Both the position numbers and the translations under genes were made by a program. From assembly GCA_032718475.1 (NCBI GenBank), contig JAUCBJ010007922.1, positions 1 through 52,046 of the forward strand: 52,046 nucleotides of DNA, given 5' to 3'. Each line of letters opens with the position of its first letter. The stretch's first letter is position 1. A model generated the notes under the pieces. That model saw only the letters and a list, made by a program, of their open reading frames with translations, was not told where the DNA came from and made no database searches. Positions 1 to 8,977 of this stretch are shown here, piece after piece. Origin of the DNA: Nemertoderma westbladi. Its lineage: Eukaryota; Xenacoelomorpha; Nemertodermatida; Nemertodermatidae.

Positions 1-1
1 C

Positions 2-2188
2 CCAGTTGTCTGTCATAATTTTTTTTTTTATGATTCACATTTAATTTTACAAAAAGGGTTTGCCGGTAGTAAATATAAAAATTGGAACATTAAAACCATT
101 GCAAAAAATACTGAAAGATATATCTCACTCCGCATCGATATTCCAACGTCAGAAGCACTTAACGTGCTTGGTTATGCTATTCCAGAAAAGGACGTAAGAG
201 GGCTCCCAACCAGCAAATCAATAACTATACAGTTTATTGATTCATTCGCATTTATGGGATTTTCCCTTTCTGCTTTGGCTGGGTTTTTGACAAAAGATGT
301 GTCAGATTTAACAACCGTTATTCCGCACACCGTGAAGCAAATGAGAAAATTATATCCAAATGTTACCGACAAAATTTTACGTCGTAAGTCAGTTTTTCCT
401 TACGAATATGTCGATTCCTTAAGTAAATTGGAGGATACTAAATTACCACATCCAAAAGAGTTTTACAGCGAATTAACATTATCATCTATTAGCCCCGAAG
501 AATATACATTTGCACATCTTTCGTGGGGGCAATTTCAATGTAAGACACTTTTTGATTATTTGGAAGCTTACTTACATCTTGACGTTTTGCTGCTAGCCGA
601 TATTTTTGAAAATTTTCGTGCATATTGTACTAAACATTATTCGCTTGAGGTGTCGAACTATTACACGATGGCAGGGGTTAGTTGGGACGCGGCTTTGAGA
701 TTTTCCAAGTCACATATTCGTCTACTTGCAGACCATGAAATGTATTTAACATTCGAAAATTCCATTAGGGGTGGGGTTTCTTACACCAACCTTCATATGG
801 CAAATGCGAATATACCAGGCACAGAAACATACGACCCTAATAAACCTGAAGCTCATTTATATAATTTAGATTTCAACAGTTTATATAGCGGTTCTTTGTC
901 GGAGAAACTTCCTTATTCTGACTTTGAATGGTTGGATGTTGATAGTGTCGATATCATGAGTCTGGAAATTGACGATATATTTGGATACTTCGCAATTGTA
1001 GACCTTGAATACCCAATGTCTATTCATGATGCCACAGCTGAGCTTCCATTTGCACCGGAGCATATTAAACTCGATAGTAGGTATCTCAGCCCGCACATGA
1101 AAAGTCTTTGGCGACATTATAATGGTGATAAAATTTTCAATAGCCCAGCAAAAAAATTGATGTTAACCCAATTTGATAAGTATGAGTACGGCGTGCATCT
1201 AAAATTATTGCGCTTTTATATTCATCATGGTATGCGTTTGATTAAAGTTCATAAACTTATTAGATTTAAGCAAGGTTACATTTTTAAGGATTTTATTGAA
1301 TATAACACACACCAAAGAAAAATTGCGCGCAATGACTTTTATGATAAGTTTCACAAAGGAACAAATAACGCGCTTTTCGGGAAAAGCATGGAGAATATAC
1401 GGGACCGTGTCTCATTTCGCTTATGTAATTCAATCGAGAAATGTGACTTATTATTATCCAAGCCGAATCACGAAAATTTAATTATGTTCACTGATTCATT
1501 ATCAGGTCACGTCCTATCTAAGGCTGCGGTTTGCTTGCATAAACCTATTTTTTTAGGCCAAGCTGTGTTGGACTTGTCAAAGTTAGATTACTACACTTTT
1601 TTCTACGATAAATTAAAGCCCATGGAAGCCGAATTAAATTGTAGTATAAATTTGCTAGGTGGGGACACGGATTCTTTTTTTTTACAGTGTGTTGGTTTAT
1701 CCCAACACCAATTTTTATCTGCGTTACAATCAAAAAAAGTTTTAGACTGTTCAAATTACCCTATTACGCATCCGTTGTATACAGTAGAACAGAAAGGGAA
1801 ATATAGATATTTAAAGGATGAAGGGAAGTCTATCCCGTTTGACCAGGTTATTTTACTTAGACCAAAATGTTATAGCTTTCGTGGGGGGTCAGTTCCAAAA
1901 CGTGTCGCTAAAGGCGTAGGAAAAATGGTTATAAAAAAGAAACTCTCCCACGAATCATATTTAAAAGTATATAACGAGGTTAACGAGCATTACGAATACA
2001 GTCAAAGGTTTCAATCTAATTTACATAAAATATACACCGTTTCACAAAGAAAAAAATCGCTAACACTGTGGGAAGATAAAAGGTACTACACATCGACTAA
2101 TGAAAGTCTACCTTACGGTCATTATAAAACACATTTGGATCGTAAAGCGCCTGCCCCTAAGCTTTATATGCCGCCCATTATAGAATAG
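2..2188 (+). CDS. POLB: DNA polymerase B, protein-primed/viral type, 5' partial
   Basis: Family B DNA polymerase that would replicate the element in the nucleus. The frame is open from base 2 to the stop at 2188 (728 codons visible), so the N-terminal part lies outside the window. Visible motifs in order: an Exo II-like HN...YD at about nt 14-37, Exo III (Y-x3-D, YLHLD) near 571-590, palm motif A (DFNSLYS) near 869, motif B (NNALFG) near 1365, and the motif C catalytic pair DTDS near 1665. All key aspartates are present and there is no internal stop, although the N-terminal 5' end includes a run of ten or so T. It aligns throughout with the full-length polymerase at 43940-46990, including the stretch before the first in-frame start-like codon at 164, which shows that the coding region begins further left. 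Nine bases separate its stop from the next gene. Confidence 0.93.
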   Translation, partial: PVVCHNFFFYDSHLILQKGFAGSKYKNWNIKTIAKNTERYISLRIDIPTSEALNVLGYAIPEKDVRGLPTSKSITIQFIDSFAFMGFSLSALAGFLTKDVSDLTTVIPHTVKQMRKLYPNVTDKILRRKSVFPYEYVDSLSKLEDTKLPHPKEFYSELTLSSISPEEYTFAHLSWGQFQCKTLFDYLEAYLHLDVLLLADIFENFRAYCTKHYSLEVSNYYTMAGVSWDAALRFSKSHIRLLADHEMYLTFENSIRGGVSYTNLHMANANIPGTETYDPNKPEAHLYNLDFNSLYSGSLSEKLPYSDFEWLDVDSVDIMSLEIDDIFGYFAIVDLEYPMSIHDATAELPFAPEHIKLDSRYLSPHMKSLWRHYNGDKIFNSPAKKLMLTQFDKYEYGVHLKLLRFYIHHGMRLIKVHKLIRFKQGYIFKDFIEYNTHQRKIARNDFYDKFHKGTNNALFGKSMENIRDRVSFRLCNSIEKCDLLLSKPNHENLIMFTDSLSGHVLSKAAVCLHKPIFLGQAVLDLSKLDYYTFFYDKLKPMEAELNCSINLLGGDTDSFFLQCVGLSQHQFLSALQSKKVLDCSNYPITHPLYTVEQKGKYRYLKDEGKSIPFDQVILLRPKCYSFRGGSVPKRVAKGVGKMVIKKKLSHESYLKVYNEVNEHYEYSQRFQSNLHKIYTVSQRKKSLTLWEDKRYYTSTNESLPYGHYKTHLDRKAPAPKLYMPPIIE

Positions 2189-2197
2189 TGGATTGCG

Positions 2198-2758
2198 ATG
2201 TCTTTTAGTATTGTCAACAGTAATATAAGTTTGAGGTTGGGTGATGGGTGCATATCATTCGATGTGCTGGCTAAACGAATTCGAAATGGAAAACTCATCT
2301 TAAAGCCTTACCAATATATCGCCAAAATTTGCGGATGGACGTGTCTCTTTTTCCCGAGCGGTAAGGTCACTGTACTCGGTAAATCACCTAAAATAAAAAA
2401 AATTATTAAGTATATATATAAGCATACTGATTATAAACTAACTTTTATTTCAATCAATAGCCAAACTTATATTATTAACAATCTAGACATAGACTATAGC
2501 AAATTAATGAAAACGGTTGGGTTTCATTTTTTAGATAATTATTATAATGTGGAGGTGAAATATGAGCCGGAGATATTTAATAATATTCTTGTGCAGTTTT
2601 ATCGTCGGGGTAAAACTAGTTCTAATATCATAACATTTTGCGTTTTTTACACACGAAATGTTGTGTGTATGGCAAGACCCGAGATATTTCGAGTATTTTT
2701 TCCAAAGTTTTTGAATTTTATCGGTAATTTAGATAGTCATTTAGGTAGAAATATTTAA
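2198..2758 (+). CDS. TBP-like protein (putative viral TATA-binding-protein homologue)
   Basis: A 186-residue protein with the layout of the TBP core: two imperfect repeats of about 85-90 residues. In repeat 1, residues 51-61 read FFPSGKVTVLG, matching the strand-turn-strand of TBP (IFSSGKMVCTGAK type). In repeat 2, residues 122-127 read YEPEIF, matching the YEPELF signature that precedes the second saddle strand of TBP. Phenylalanines sit where TBP uses Phe to kink DNA (around residues 52 and 127). The second SGK loop is degenerate. A diverged relative occupies the same place after PolB in element 2 (47014-47520), with its motifs at almost identical residue numbers. If the call is right, it could recruit host RNA polymerase to the element's AT-rich promoters. 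That role is inference; the family call rests on motifs only and needs a structure prediction. Confidence 0.6.
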   Translation: MSFSIVNSNISLRLGDGCISFDVLAKRIRNGKLILKPYQYIAKICGWTCLFFPSGKVTVLGKSPKIKKIIKYIYKHTDYKLTFISINSQTYIINNLDIDYSKLMKTVGFHFLDNYYNVEVKYEPEIFNNILVQFYRRGKTSSNIITFCVFYTRNVVCMARPEIFRVFFPKFLNFIGNLDSHLGRNI

Positions 2759-3440
2759 TTTTTTCATTTTTTGGTGTCAGTTTTAGGTTTGTCCGGTGGG
2801 ATCTCGTTAGGTTTTTAAATAAACGTGGATATTACCATTATTCACATTATATATATAACGTGTTTTATCGGTAGTCTTAGGTTGTCAAGGGTGCCGATTT
2901 CATTTCTGATGTCAGTTTTAAATTTACATAAATCTAGTCTATCTGTCTTCGGTTTGTCAGTCTTTCTGTCAGTCAGCCAGTCTGTCAAAACTTAAAAAAG
3001 TTTGAATTTTATTAGTAATTTGGGTAGTAATATTTAATTAGAAATTTCATAAAAATTTTTCGAAAAATTAAAATGTTCGTTTTTGAAAAATTTAAAAATT
3101 TTGAAAGTTTGCCCTTTAGGATCTCGTTTGGTTTTTAAATGCGGATATTATCATTGTTCCCTTGATATATATATATATATAATGTGTTTTATTGATGGTC
3201 TTGGGTTTTAGGGGGTGCCGATTTCATTTCCGATGTCAGTTTTTACATTTACATAAATCTAGTCTGTCTGTCTGTCGGTTTGTTAAAACTTAAAAAAGTT
3301 TGAATTTTATTAGTAATTTGGGTAGTAATATTTAATTAGAAATTTCATAAAATTTTCCGAAAAATTAAAAGTTTCATTTTTGAATAATTTCGAAATTTTG
3401 TAGGTTTGTCCTGTGGGATCTCGTTTGGTTTTTTAAACGT
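2706..3440 (+). repeat. Tandem repeats of about 295-305 bp derived from the end of the TBP-like gene
   Basis: The stretch at 2706-2758, the last codons of the TBP-like gene, recurs in decayed form near 2999 and 3296. The downstream word around GGGATCTCGTTTGGTTTTT recurs near 2797, 3117 and 3416. The units also contain AT microsatellite-like runs (near 2850 and 3165) and CTGT-rich runs (near 2940 and 3260). The block fills the 860-bp gap before the next gene. No ORF of note is seen in it. It lies in the same relative position as the T-arm-like array of element 2 but has no B-box-like words. Confidence 0.75.
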
Positions 3441-3544
3441 GGATTTGCGTTCTTAATTATTGATGTTAGGTTTTAAAGAGTGCCGGTTTCTATAATTGCT
3501 CGGTTTTATCGCGTGAAAAACCCCACCCACGCATATAATCGATA

Positions 3545-3553
3545 CTATTTATA
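3545..3553 (+). promoter_or_regulatory. Possible TATA-like box (CTATTTATA)
   Basis: CTATTTATA lies 65-73 bases before the start codon at 3618, directly after the repeat block, and could drive the following run of genes (basic protein, ATPase and onward). This is a sequence resemblance only; AT-rich spacers make chance matches likely. Confidence 0.25.
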
Positions 3554-3617
3554 ACGGTGGTGGTGTTTTATTACTTACTATTATTGTTCTCGTTTATATA
3601 AGTTATTAATATATGTA

Positions 3618-4079
3618 ATGAAATCACTCAAAGCTTTAATTAAACAATTTGACGGGGATTTAAAGTTCTTATCTAACGCCTCCCCCAACCGTAGAAAAAC
3701 CTTCTTACGTGTCGGCGGAACCGACGAACTTATAAGTTTTCTAATTAATATTATTCTAAATGTATTAAATGGTAACGTAAAAATTCCTGAGCAAACAATC
3801 GCGAGGTTAAAACGCCATAAAAAAACAATACGCGAGATCGCTAAAAAACCAAAAGCCAAGTATCCCATTCGAATTTATCGTAAACGATTGGTGCAAAGGG
3901 GCGGATTTATAAATCTACTAATCTCTGGTTTAATGAGTGGGCTTAACGCTTATCAGAAAATATCACCCATAATAACGGCTGTAAGAGGCAGAAAATTAGC
4001 CCAATCCCGCCGGGGGTATAGACCTACTACCTCTGGCACACGCGTCAACCGTCAAGTTTCTAGGTTTCCCATCTACTGA
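3618..4079 (+). CDS. Small basic protein with hydrophobic C-terminal segment (core/membrane-active candidate)
   Basis: A 153-residue protein. The first about 100 residues are basic, with a helical RLKRHKKTIREIAKK stretch. Then a GG turn leads into a hydrophobic segment (QRGGFINLLISGLMSGL) and a basic tail. Element 2 has a shorter homologue at 49543-49884 with the same order: FL-NSS, a hydrophobic helix, a basic stretch, then GGFLPLLLPLLLG. Basic proteins with one amphipathic or hydrophobic segment are typical of adenovirus-like minor virion proteins that bind DNA or disturb membranes during entry. The resemblance is in composition and layout, so this role is inference. In element 1 it comes before the ATPase; in element 2 it comes after it. 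An antisense ORF of 95 codons over the same stretch is a shadow. Confidence 0.75.
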   Translation: MKSLKALIKQFDGDLKFLSNASPNRRKTFLRVGGTDELISFLINIILNVLNGNVKIPEQTIARLKRHKKTIREIAKKPKAKYPIRIYRKRLVQRGGFINLLISGLMSGLNAYQKISPIITAVRGRKLAQSRRGYRPTTSGTRVNRQVSRFPIY

Positions 4080-4096
4080 GTGGCTACCTATCAACA

Positions 4097-4807
4097 ATGT
4101 CCCGAGAGCCGACGATATCGCGGGAACCAATCACATCATACGACGCCTCTTTCAAGATGGGTTCGGCCATGATTATTGCGGGTCCAAGTTCTTCCGGAAA
4201 AACAGTGTTGGTATCAAAAATTGTAAAAAATAAAAATTTAGTTTTTGATATAACCCCGAAGCGTGTATTATTCTTTTATGGCGCCACCCCACCAGAATTC
4301 CCTGGTATAACACATCTATTCAAAGGTTTACCGCAAAAAATTAATTCTATTTTCCGCGAAAACGATCTAATTATTATAGACGACTTGTTAAGCGAAAGTA
4401 AGAGTGATGAGAGTTTGACAGAAAGCTTCACAAAAACCTGCCATCATACCTCCTGTTTCATTATCTATATAACACAAAATTTCTTCAGTAAAGGGGCGGA
4501 AACACGGACTAGAAGTCTAAATGCCCAATATTGTATTTTCACAAAAAATCCCCGCGACGCATGTCAAATAAGCTATATAGCGCGGCAAGTGTACCCAAAA
4601 AATAGCAATTTTATTGTTCAAGCATATAGTGACGCCACACAAAAACCATTCACACACCTTCTCTTAGACTTTCATCAAAAAACGGATGATAGTATAAGAG
4701 TTAGGGGTGATATTTTCAACCCATTAGGGCAAACTGTTTATCAACCCGCGAATATGAACTCTAACACACCTCACCAACGCCCCGAGGCCCAGTCTATACT
4801 GCAGTAG
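4097..4807 (+). CDS. ATP: DNA-packaging ATPase (A32/FtsK-HerA type)
   Basis: A 236-residue P-loop ATPase expected to pump the element's DNA into capsids. Walker A is GPSSSGKT at residues 29-36 and Walker B is the hydrophobic run ending in IIIDDLL near residue 95. A conserved TQN...ETRTRSLNAQY block near residues 128-148 and the following KNPRD motif also occur in the element 2 copy (48804-49430), whose order is the same. The length fits the Polinton ATPase family. It begins 17 bases after the preceding stop codon. An internal Met at residue 21, just before the first strand, is an alternative start. About 120 bases of AT-rich spacer follow. Confidence 0.9.
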   Translation: MSREPTISREPITSYDASFKMGSAMIIAGPSSSGKTVLVSKIVKNKNLVFDITPKRVLFFYGATPPEFPGITHLFKGLPQKINSIFRENDLIIIDDLLSESKSDESLTESFTKTCHHTSCFIIYITQNFFSKGAETRTRSLNAQYCIFTKNPRDACQISYIARQVYPKNSNFIVQAYSDATQKPFTHLLLDFHQKTDDSIRVRGDIFNPLGQTVYQPANMNSNTPHQRPEAQSILQ

Positions 4808-4927
4808 CGACGCCGTGCTAAAACCATTTTCACACATTTTTAGACTTTCACCGAAATTAGGTTATTATCGGTCCATGAACGTGAACTCTAGTATATAGTA
4901 TTAATATATTAATAATGATATATAACG

Positions 4928-5389
4928 ATGAAAAATAACGAGATTAGCCTCGGAAATTTTAAGAAGTTGTATCTAGTTTCTACTTTATTAACGGATACTT
5001 ATAATAATAATAATAAGAAAAGCAATAATATAATACAACCGCTAGATGGTGTGACAATTTCATCCCAGAAAGCCAAACGATTGTTGAGTTATTTGATGCG
5101 ATTCTCGCGAGACAGAGTGCGGTGGAACGATAATAATAAACTCTATATAGAAAATAAACTTATTCCCGGAGCAAATATTGATCATTTGATTGAATTGCTG
5201 ACTACAAAAAAAAATAAGAAAAACACCGAAATAATTCCAGGACAAGCAACATTTTTGGGGTTATTAAAACGATTAAGGATACCAAAACGATTAATTGGTC
5301 GCGGTTGGTTGAAACGGCAAAGGGTCCGCGTGACCCCTTCCAACACAAAACGCGCCGACGCGTGGAAACAATACGTAGGACTACAATAA
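4928..5389 (+). CDS. Conserved small protein of unknown function upstream of integrase
   Basis: A 153-residue protein. It begins with a short FKKLYLV segment that is also at the start of the 66-residue ORF in the same place in element 2. The middle carries AKRLLSYLMRF and a WNDNNKLYIENKLIPGANI stretch, followed by a Lys-rich and then a basic C-terminal region. I recall similar proteins beside integrase in other animal Polinton-like loci, but I know of no function. It is followed by a 124-bp spacer before the integrase. An alternative small ORF at 5441 overlaps the integrase in another frame and is not supported. Confidence 0.75.
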   Translation: MKNNEISLGNFKKLYLVSTLLTDTYNNNNKKSNNIIQPLDGVTISSQKAKRLLSYLMRFSRDRVRWNDNNKLYIENKLIPGANIDHLIELLTTKKNKKNTEIIPGQATFLGLLKRLRIPKRLIGRGWLKRQRVRVTPSNTKRADAWKQYVGLQ

Positions 5390-5513
5390 ATCGACGTGTG
5401 GAAACAAAGCGCAGGATAACATTAAAATAGTAGTAGTAGTATGTTTTTTGAACGTTTCATATTAAGTATTAACTGTCATTGCAAGTGTTTTCTTCCACGA
5501 CACGACACAACCG

Positions 5514-6599
5514 ATGGGGAGAATCGTAGAAAATCGAACAAACAAACGACTGGGAAGAATATATTACGATGTTTCAAATGCTGCCGGTTTCGCGAGCGTA
5601 ACCAAACTAGCGAAAGCCGCTAAAGTTACGAGAAATCGCGCAAAAGAATGGTTGAGCTCCCAACGAACGTATTCCCTACACGCGCCGGCTAGGCGCCATT
5701 ACCCGACATCAAAAATCTTCACGAGCGGTATTGGTGATCTATACCAAGCGGATTTGTGCGATATGCAACCTTTTAGGGGTGAGAATAATGGCTACGGTTA
5801 CATACTTACTTGTATTGACTGTTTTAGTCGGAAGGCGTGGGCGTTGGGTCTAAAACGTAAAACAGGGGTCGAAATTAAAAGGGCCCTAGCCGCGATATTT
5901 AAAGATAGAAAACCTAAACGGCTAGCGGTTGATCAAGGAACTGAGTTTGTTAATAAATTGGTGAAAGATTTCTTACTGAACAATAATGTTCATTTTTATA
6001 CTTTAGTTAGCCAATTTAAAGCTAGTATCTGTGAAAGGCTGAATCGCACCCTCAAATCTCGCATGTACAGAATTTTCACGAGGAAACAGAATAGAGAATG
6101 GATGGGTATATTGCCAAAAATATTGGTTGCATATAATAATTCAATACATAGAACCATTGGTATGGCGCCAAACTCTGTCAATAAAAAGAATGAAACTGAC
6201 CTATTTTTAAAACTATATGGGAGTGTGGGTCATCCCAATAAAAGAAAACGCCGTGCGCAGCGTCGAGTTCATTTCAAGGTTGGTGATAAGGTGCGGCTGA
6301 GTTTAGCTAGAAAGCCATTTGACAAAGGTTATACACCTAATTATACTGTAGAAATTTTCAAAATCTACAGAATAAGATTGGATCGAGAGCCGTACCCTAT
6401 GTACGAAGTTGCGGACTCGAATGGGCGCGTTATAAAGGGGACATTTTATCGGCATGAAATCCAAAAGGTAATAGAACCATTTCAATTCCTACCAATTGAA
6501 AAAATAATTAAAGAAAAAGTAAATAAAAGCGGCAAAAAGCAATATTTGGTTAAATTTGTTGGTTTTGCGGCACATCGGTGGGTTGATCACGTACAATAA
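5514..6599 (+). CDS. INT: Retroviral-type integrase with chromodomain-like C-terminus
   Basis: A 361-residue rve-family integrase that would insert the element's ends into host chromatin. The catalytic triad is visible: Asp in YQADLCDM, Asp in VDQGTEF, and Glu in ICERLNRTLK, with 33 residues between the second Asp and the Glu. The QFKA segment just before the Glu is typical of Polinton integrases. The last 40 residues (LPIEKIIK...YLVKFVGF...RWVDHV) resemble a chromodomain, which in related integrases directs insertion to modified histones. The N-terminal part is basic and helical; I do not see a clear HHCC zinc site. It is close in length and motif order to the integrase at 50157-51221. Confidence 0.94.
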   Translation: MGRIVENRTNKRLGRIYYDVSNAAGFASVTKLAKAAKVTRNRAKEWLSSQRTYSLHAPARRHYPTSKIFTSGIGDLYQADLCDMQPFRGENNGYGYILTCIDCFSRKAWALGLKRKTGVEIKRALAAIFKDRKPKRLAVDQGTEFVNKLVKDFLLNNNVHFYTLVSQFKASICERLNRTLKSRMYRIFTRKQNREWMGILPKILVAYNNSIHRTIGMAPNSVNKKNETDLFLKLYGSVGHPNKRKRRAQRRVHFKVGDKVRLSLARKPFDKGYTPNYTVEIFKIYRIRLDREPYPMYEVADSNGRVIKGTFYRHEIQKVIEPFQFLPIEKIIKEKVNKSGKKQYLVKFVGFAAHRWVDHVQ

Positions 6600-6621
6600 T
6601 TAATTATATAATTATATTATT

Positions 6622-7506
6622 ATGGATTACTTACATTTAACGTTGACTTCCAACGCCAGTCTAGATAAATATCCTGATAACACTCCCAGCGATTTCACGA
6701 TTGAGTTGTCCAAACCTATCCCCGTCAGCACAGATTGGGTCGTGGGTCTAAAGGAAATACAGTATGTGTCGACCTATAGAAATATTGAACAAAGATCTGG
6801 AATTAGAATTGGTGAATATATGGTTGATGAGGATTTGGAATTTCATATAGCTCCATACAATCTTATAGAAATCGATTTTAATCTTGGTCTATATGCTTCT
6901 ATTGAGTCAATTTTAAACCATATTAGTGTTTATTTGAAAAATCCCGCAATATCCCACCACGGTTTCAAAGATGTTAAGTTTAACTACCAAAAACATACAT
7001 CAAAAATTCGTCTACATTGTGAGAAAGGCCGCTATTTCCAATTCTATGGAGATATAATAAATATTTTCGGGTTATCGAGTTTAAAAAATAATTTAATGGG
7101 CCTTGGGGCGCTTTGGGCAATACACTATAACAAAGATGATGATTTATTGAACTTAGGCTGTAAAGATACAAACAAAGCGGATGGAGTTGAATTCCCCGAA
7201 CCTTGCGATATAACGAGGGATAGACACACAATGTTTATATATACTGATATGATTGAATCTTCTCACGTAGGACATTCGATGGCGCCTCTTTTGCGGATAA
7301 TCCCTTTGAAATGGGAACCATACTCATTCATCAACCTGGAATTCAAAAACACACATTACAAACAATTAAGAAATAAAAAAGTGCTCGACACAATTAGTAT
7401 AACGCTTCGCGACCATAAAGGAAAGCATATAGTCTTTCATGGGGGTAAAACAATTTTAGTTCTAGAACTCAAAAAACAACAACGGCGACAAAAACTACAA
7501 GAATGA
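6622..7506 (+). CDS. Probable structural protein, first of two tandem paralogues
   Basis: A 294-residue protein beginning MDYLHLTLTSNASLDKYPDN, followed by a WVVGLKEIQYVS block at residues 38-49. The same frame (polar start, PxNxxxxF, then W--GL--I-Y) opens the next gene (7503-8306) and the partial gene at 51225-52046 in element 2. The C-terminal part again matches both relatives: PLLRIIP near residue 224, then an IT-R/L-D strand and the ending ILVLEL. The family is common in animal Polinton-like loci. A beta-rich minor capsid or vertex role is my inference from its place before the capsid gene, not from a recognised catalytic motif. Its stop overlaps the next start by four bases (ATGA). Confidence 0.75.
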   Translation: MDYLHLTLTSNASLDKYPDNTPSDFTIELSKPIPVSTDWVVGLKEIQYVSTYRNIEQRSGIRIGEYMVDEDLEFHIAPYNLIEIDFNLGLYASIESILNHISVYLKNPAISHHGFKDVKFNYQKHTSKIRLHCEKGRYFQFYGDIINIFGLSSLKNNLMGLGALWAIHYNKDDDLLNLGCKDTNKADGVEFPEPCDITRDRHTMFIYTDMIESSHVGHSMAPLLRIIPLKWEPYSFINLEFKNTHYKQLRNKKVLDTISITLRDHKGKHIVFHGGKTILVLELKKQQRRQKLQE

Positions 7507-8306
7507 ACAGTTATTACGTTGTACTACCCTCAAACGCAAACCCCATAGAATTCCCGCGTAATAGCGCCGCCGATTTCCAAACAAATTTGCAAATTCCTTT
7601 ACCTTTCGCTAAAGGGCAATGGTTAATAGGTTTAACCGGTATAACGTACGTATCTAGTATCAGGTATGACAATAGCGACATTTATATAAAGGCCATAAAA
7701 AATAAAAAAATGTTTACAAGAGATGTTACTCTCCCCGAAGGATCTTTCCTATCATTGGAAAGGATCATTGAGTACTTCAACAAAAGCCTTATTAAAGGCC
7801 AAATTAATATAATTGATAATACAGCACGCTCTGGTAATATAACCATACATTTTAAAGGTAAACAGTTGTCGATATTTGTCAGTAAACGTTTGGGTGGTTA
7901 CCTAGGATTAACAGAACACGAGGTTGATGGCAAAGGTTTTATGTGTGTGCAAAATGCTGCGGGGGATTATCACTTGCTAAGGATTGATTCGCGGAATAAT
8001 AAGTACGACTGCCATAAGCATCCTAATGCTGTCGAAATACTGGAACCCAACATAAATATACATATCAATTGCGTCGAACCTCAATTTGTAGACAATAGCG
8101 AATACCCTCTGTTGCGTAGCATACCCATAGAAGGGGAATATGGGCAAATTATTAGTCGTGAAGTTGAGGAAGTCTACTATAAAAAAGTTAATTCAACATC
8201 TAATTTACGTTATATACGAGTTCGATTGATTGGAGATTCCGGAAATTTGTTGCGCTTTCATTATGGAAATTCAATATTGACGCTTCATTTTATACGAATT
8301 GATTGA
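7503..8306 (+). CDS. Probable structural protein, second of two tandem paralogues
   Basis: A 267-residue paralogue of the preceding gene. It starts MNSYYVVLPSNANPIEFPRN, has WLIGLTGITYVSS near residue 40, YPLLRSIPIEGEYG near residue 200 and ends in a strand pattern (NSILTLHF) shared with the relatives. The ATGA overlap with the upstream gene suggests that the pair arose by tandem duplication and may be expressed from one transcript. That would need reinitiation or a separate promoter in a eukaryote. A 74-bp AT-rich gap follows. Confidence 0.75.
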   Translation: MNSYYVVLPSNANPIEFPRNSAADFQTNLQIPLPFAKGQWLIGLTGITYVSSIRYDNSDIYIKAIKNKKMFTRDVTLPEGSFLSLERIIEYFNKSLIKGQINIIDNTARSGNITIHFKGKQLSIFVSKRLGGYLGLTEHEVDGKGFMCVQNAAGDYHLLRIDSRNNKYDCHKHPNAVEILEPNINIHINCVEPQFVDNSEYPLLRSIPIEGEYGQIISREVEEVYYKKVNSTSNLRYIRVRLIGDSGNLLRFHYGNSILTLHFIRID

Positions 8307-8380
8307 GATAGTCACAATTTAATCGATGTAAATTATTTATTATTTATTATTATCTGATTATCTGAAGTTATAGCGACTAT

Positions 8381-8977
8381 ATGGATAAATTTCTAAGTCG
8401 CAGCCGTGGGCGTGATTATTACCCGACGCTGGAAAACCCGGGAATAATAGTAGATTTCCAATATTATACGCATCTTCCGCAGATCGACCAACACCCCGTT
8501 GCAACCATTTATTTTAAAGAGTTTGCGGCTTATAATACTACCATCAAATCATTAGAAAACGTATGGTTTATTAATGGTCCACCTGCAAAAATTTTAAGTT
8601 TAAGCGAATACGACCGTCTCACACAACTCGCCAATATTACGCATCACATTAATTTTGACTACGGATTTATGGACCAAAGCGCATTTAAAATGTACATACA
8701 GGAATGGTTACAAGAAAAAAAACGGTTGGGGTTTCAAATATTAATACGCGGAATACCGAAATTATTTATTTTAAAAAATGAATTTAATGTGAATGGAACA
8801 CTTCTAGAAACGTACGGCATAAACGAAAAATATGTTGATTATGACACCAAATGCCTTTTTCACGATTTTTCGGCAATAACAAATTGTGCCTACCATTCTG
8901 ATAATAGTGATTTTTGTTTTAATTATTGTTCTGCGAAACTCGCGGTTGGTTATGGGAAATGGTTGTCGTCGAATTAA
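8381..8977 (+). CDS. Protein of unknown function with Cys/His-rich C-terminus
   Basis: A 198-residue ORF that I do not recognise. It is rich in aromatic residues. Residues 160-185 carry Cys and His in the order C-H-C-H-C-C (CLFHDF...CAYHSD...CFNYC), which could bind zinc. It has no signal peptide or membrane segment. It lies between the structural paralogues and the basic core-like protein, in the late/structural half of the element, so a virion or morphogenesis role is possible. Its last 15 codons lie inside the first unit of a 152-bp tandem repeat. Confidence 0.65.
   Translation: MDKFLSRSRGRDYYPTLENPGIIVDFQYYTHLPQIDQHPVATIYFKEFAAYNTTIKSLENVWFINGPPAKILSLSEYDRLTQLANITHHINFDYGFMDQSAFKMYIQEWLQEKKRLGFQILIRGIPKLFILKNEFNVNGTLLETYGINEKYVDYDTKCLFHDFSAITNCAYHSDNSDFCFNYCSAKLAVGYGKWLSSN

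Noticed and set aside
5441-5623. 60-codon ORF before the integrase
   Set aside because: Overlaps the integrase start in another frame and has no counterpart conserved in element 2.
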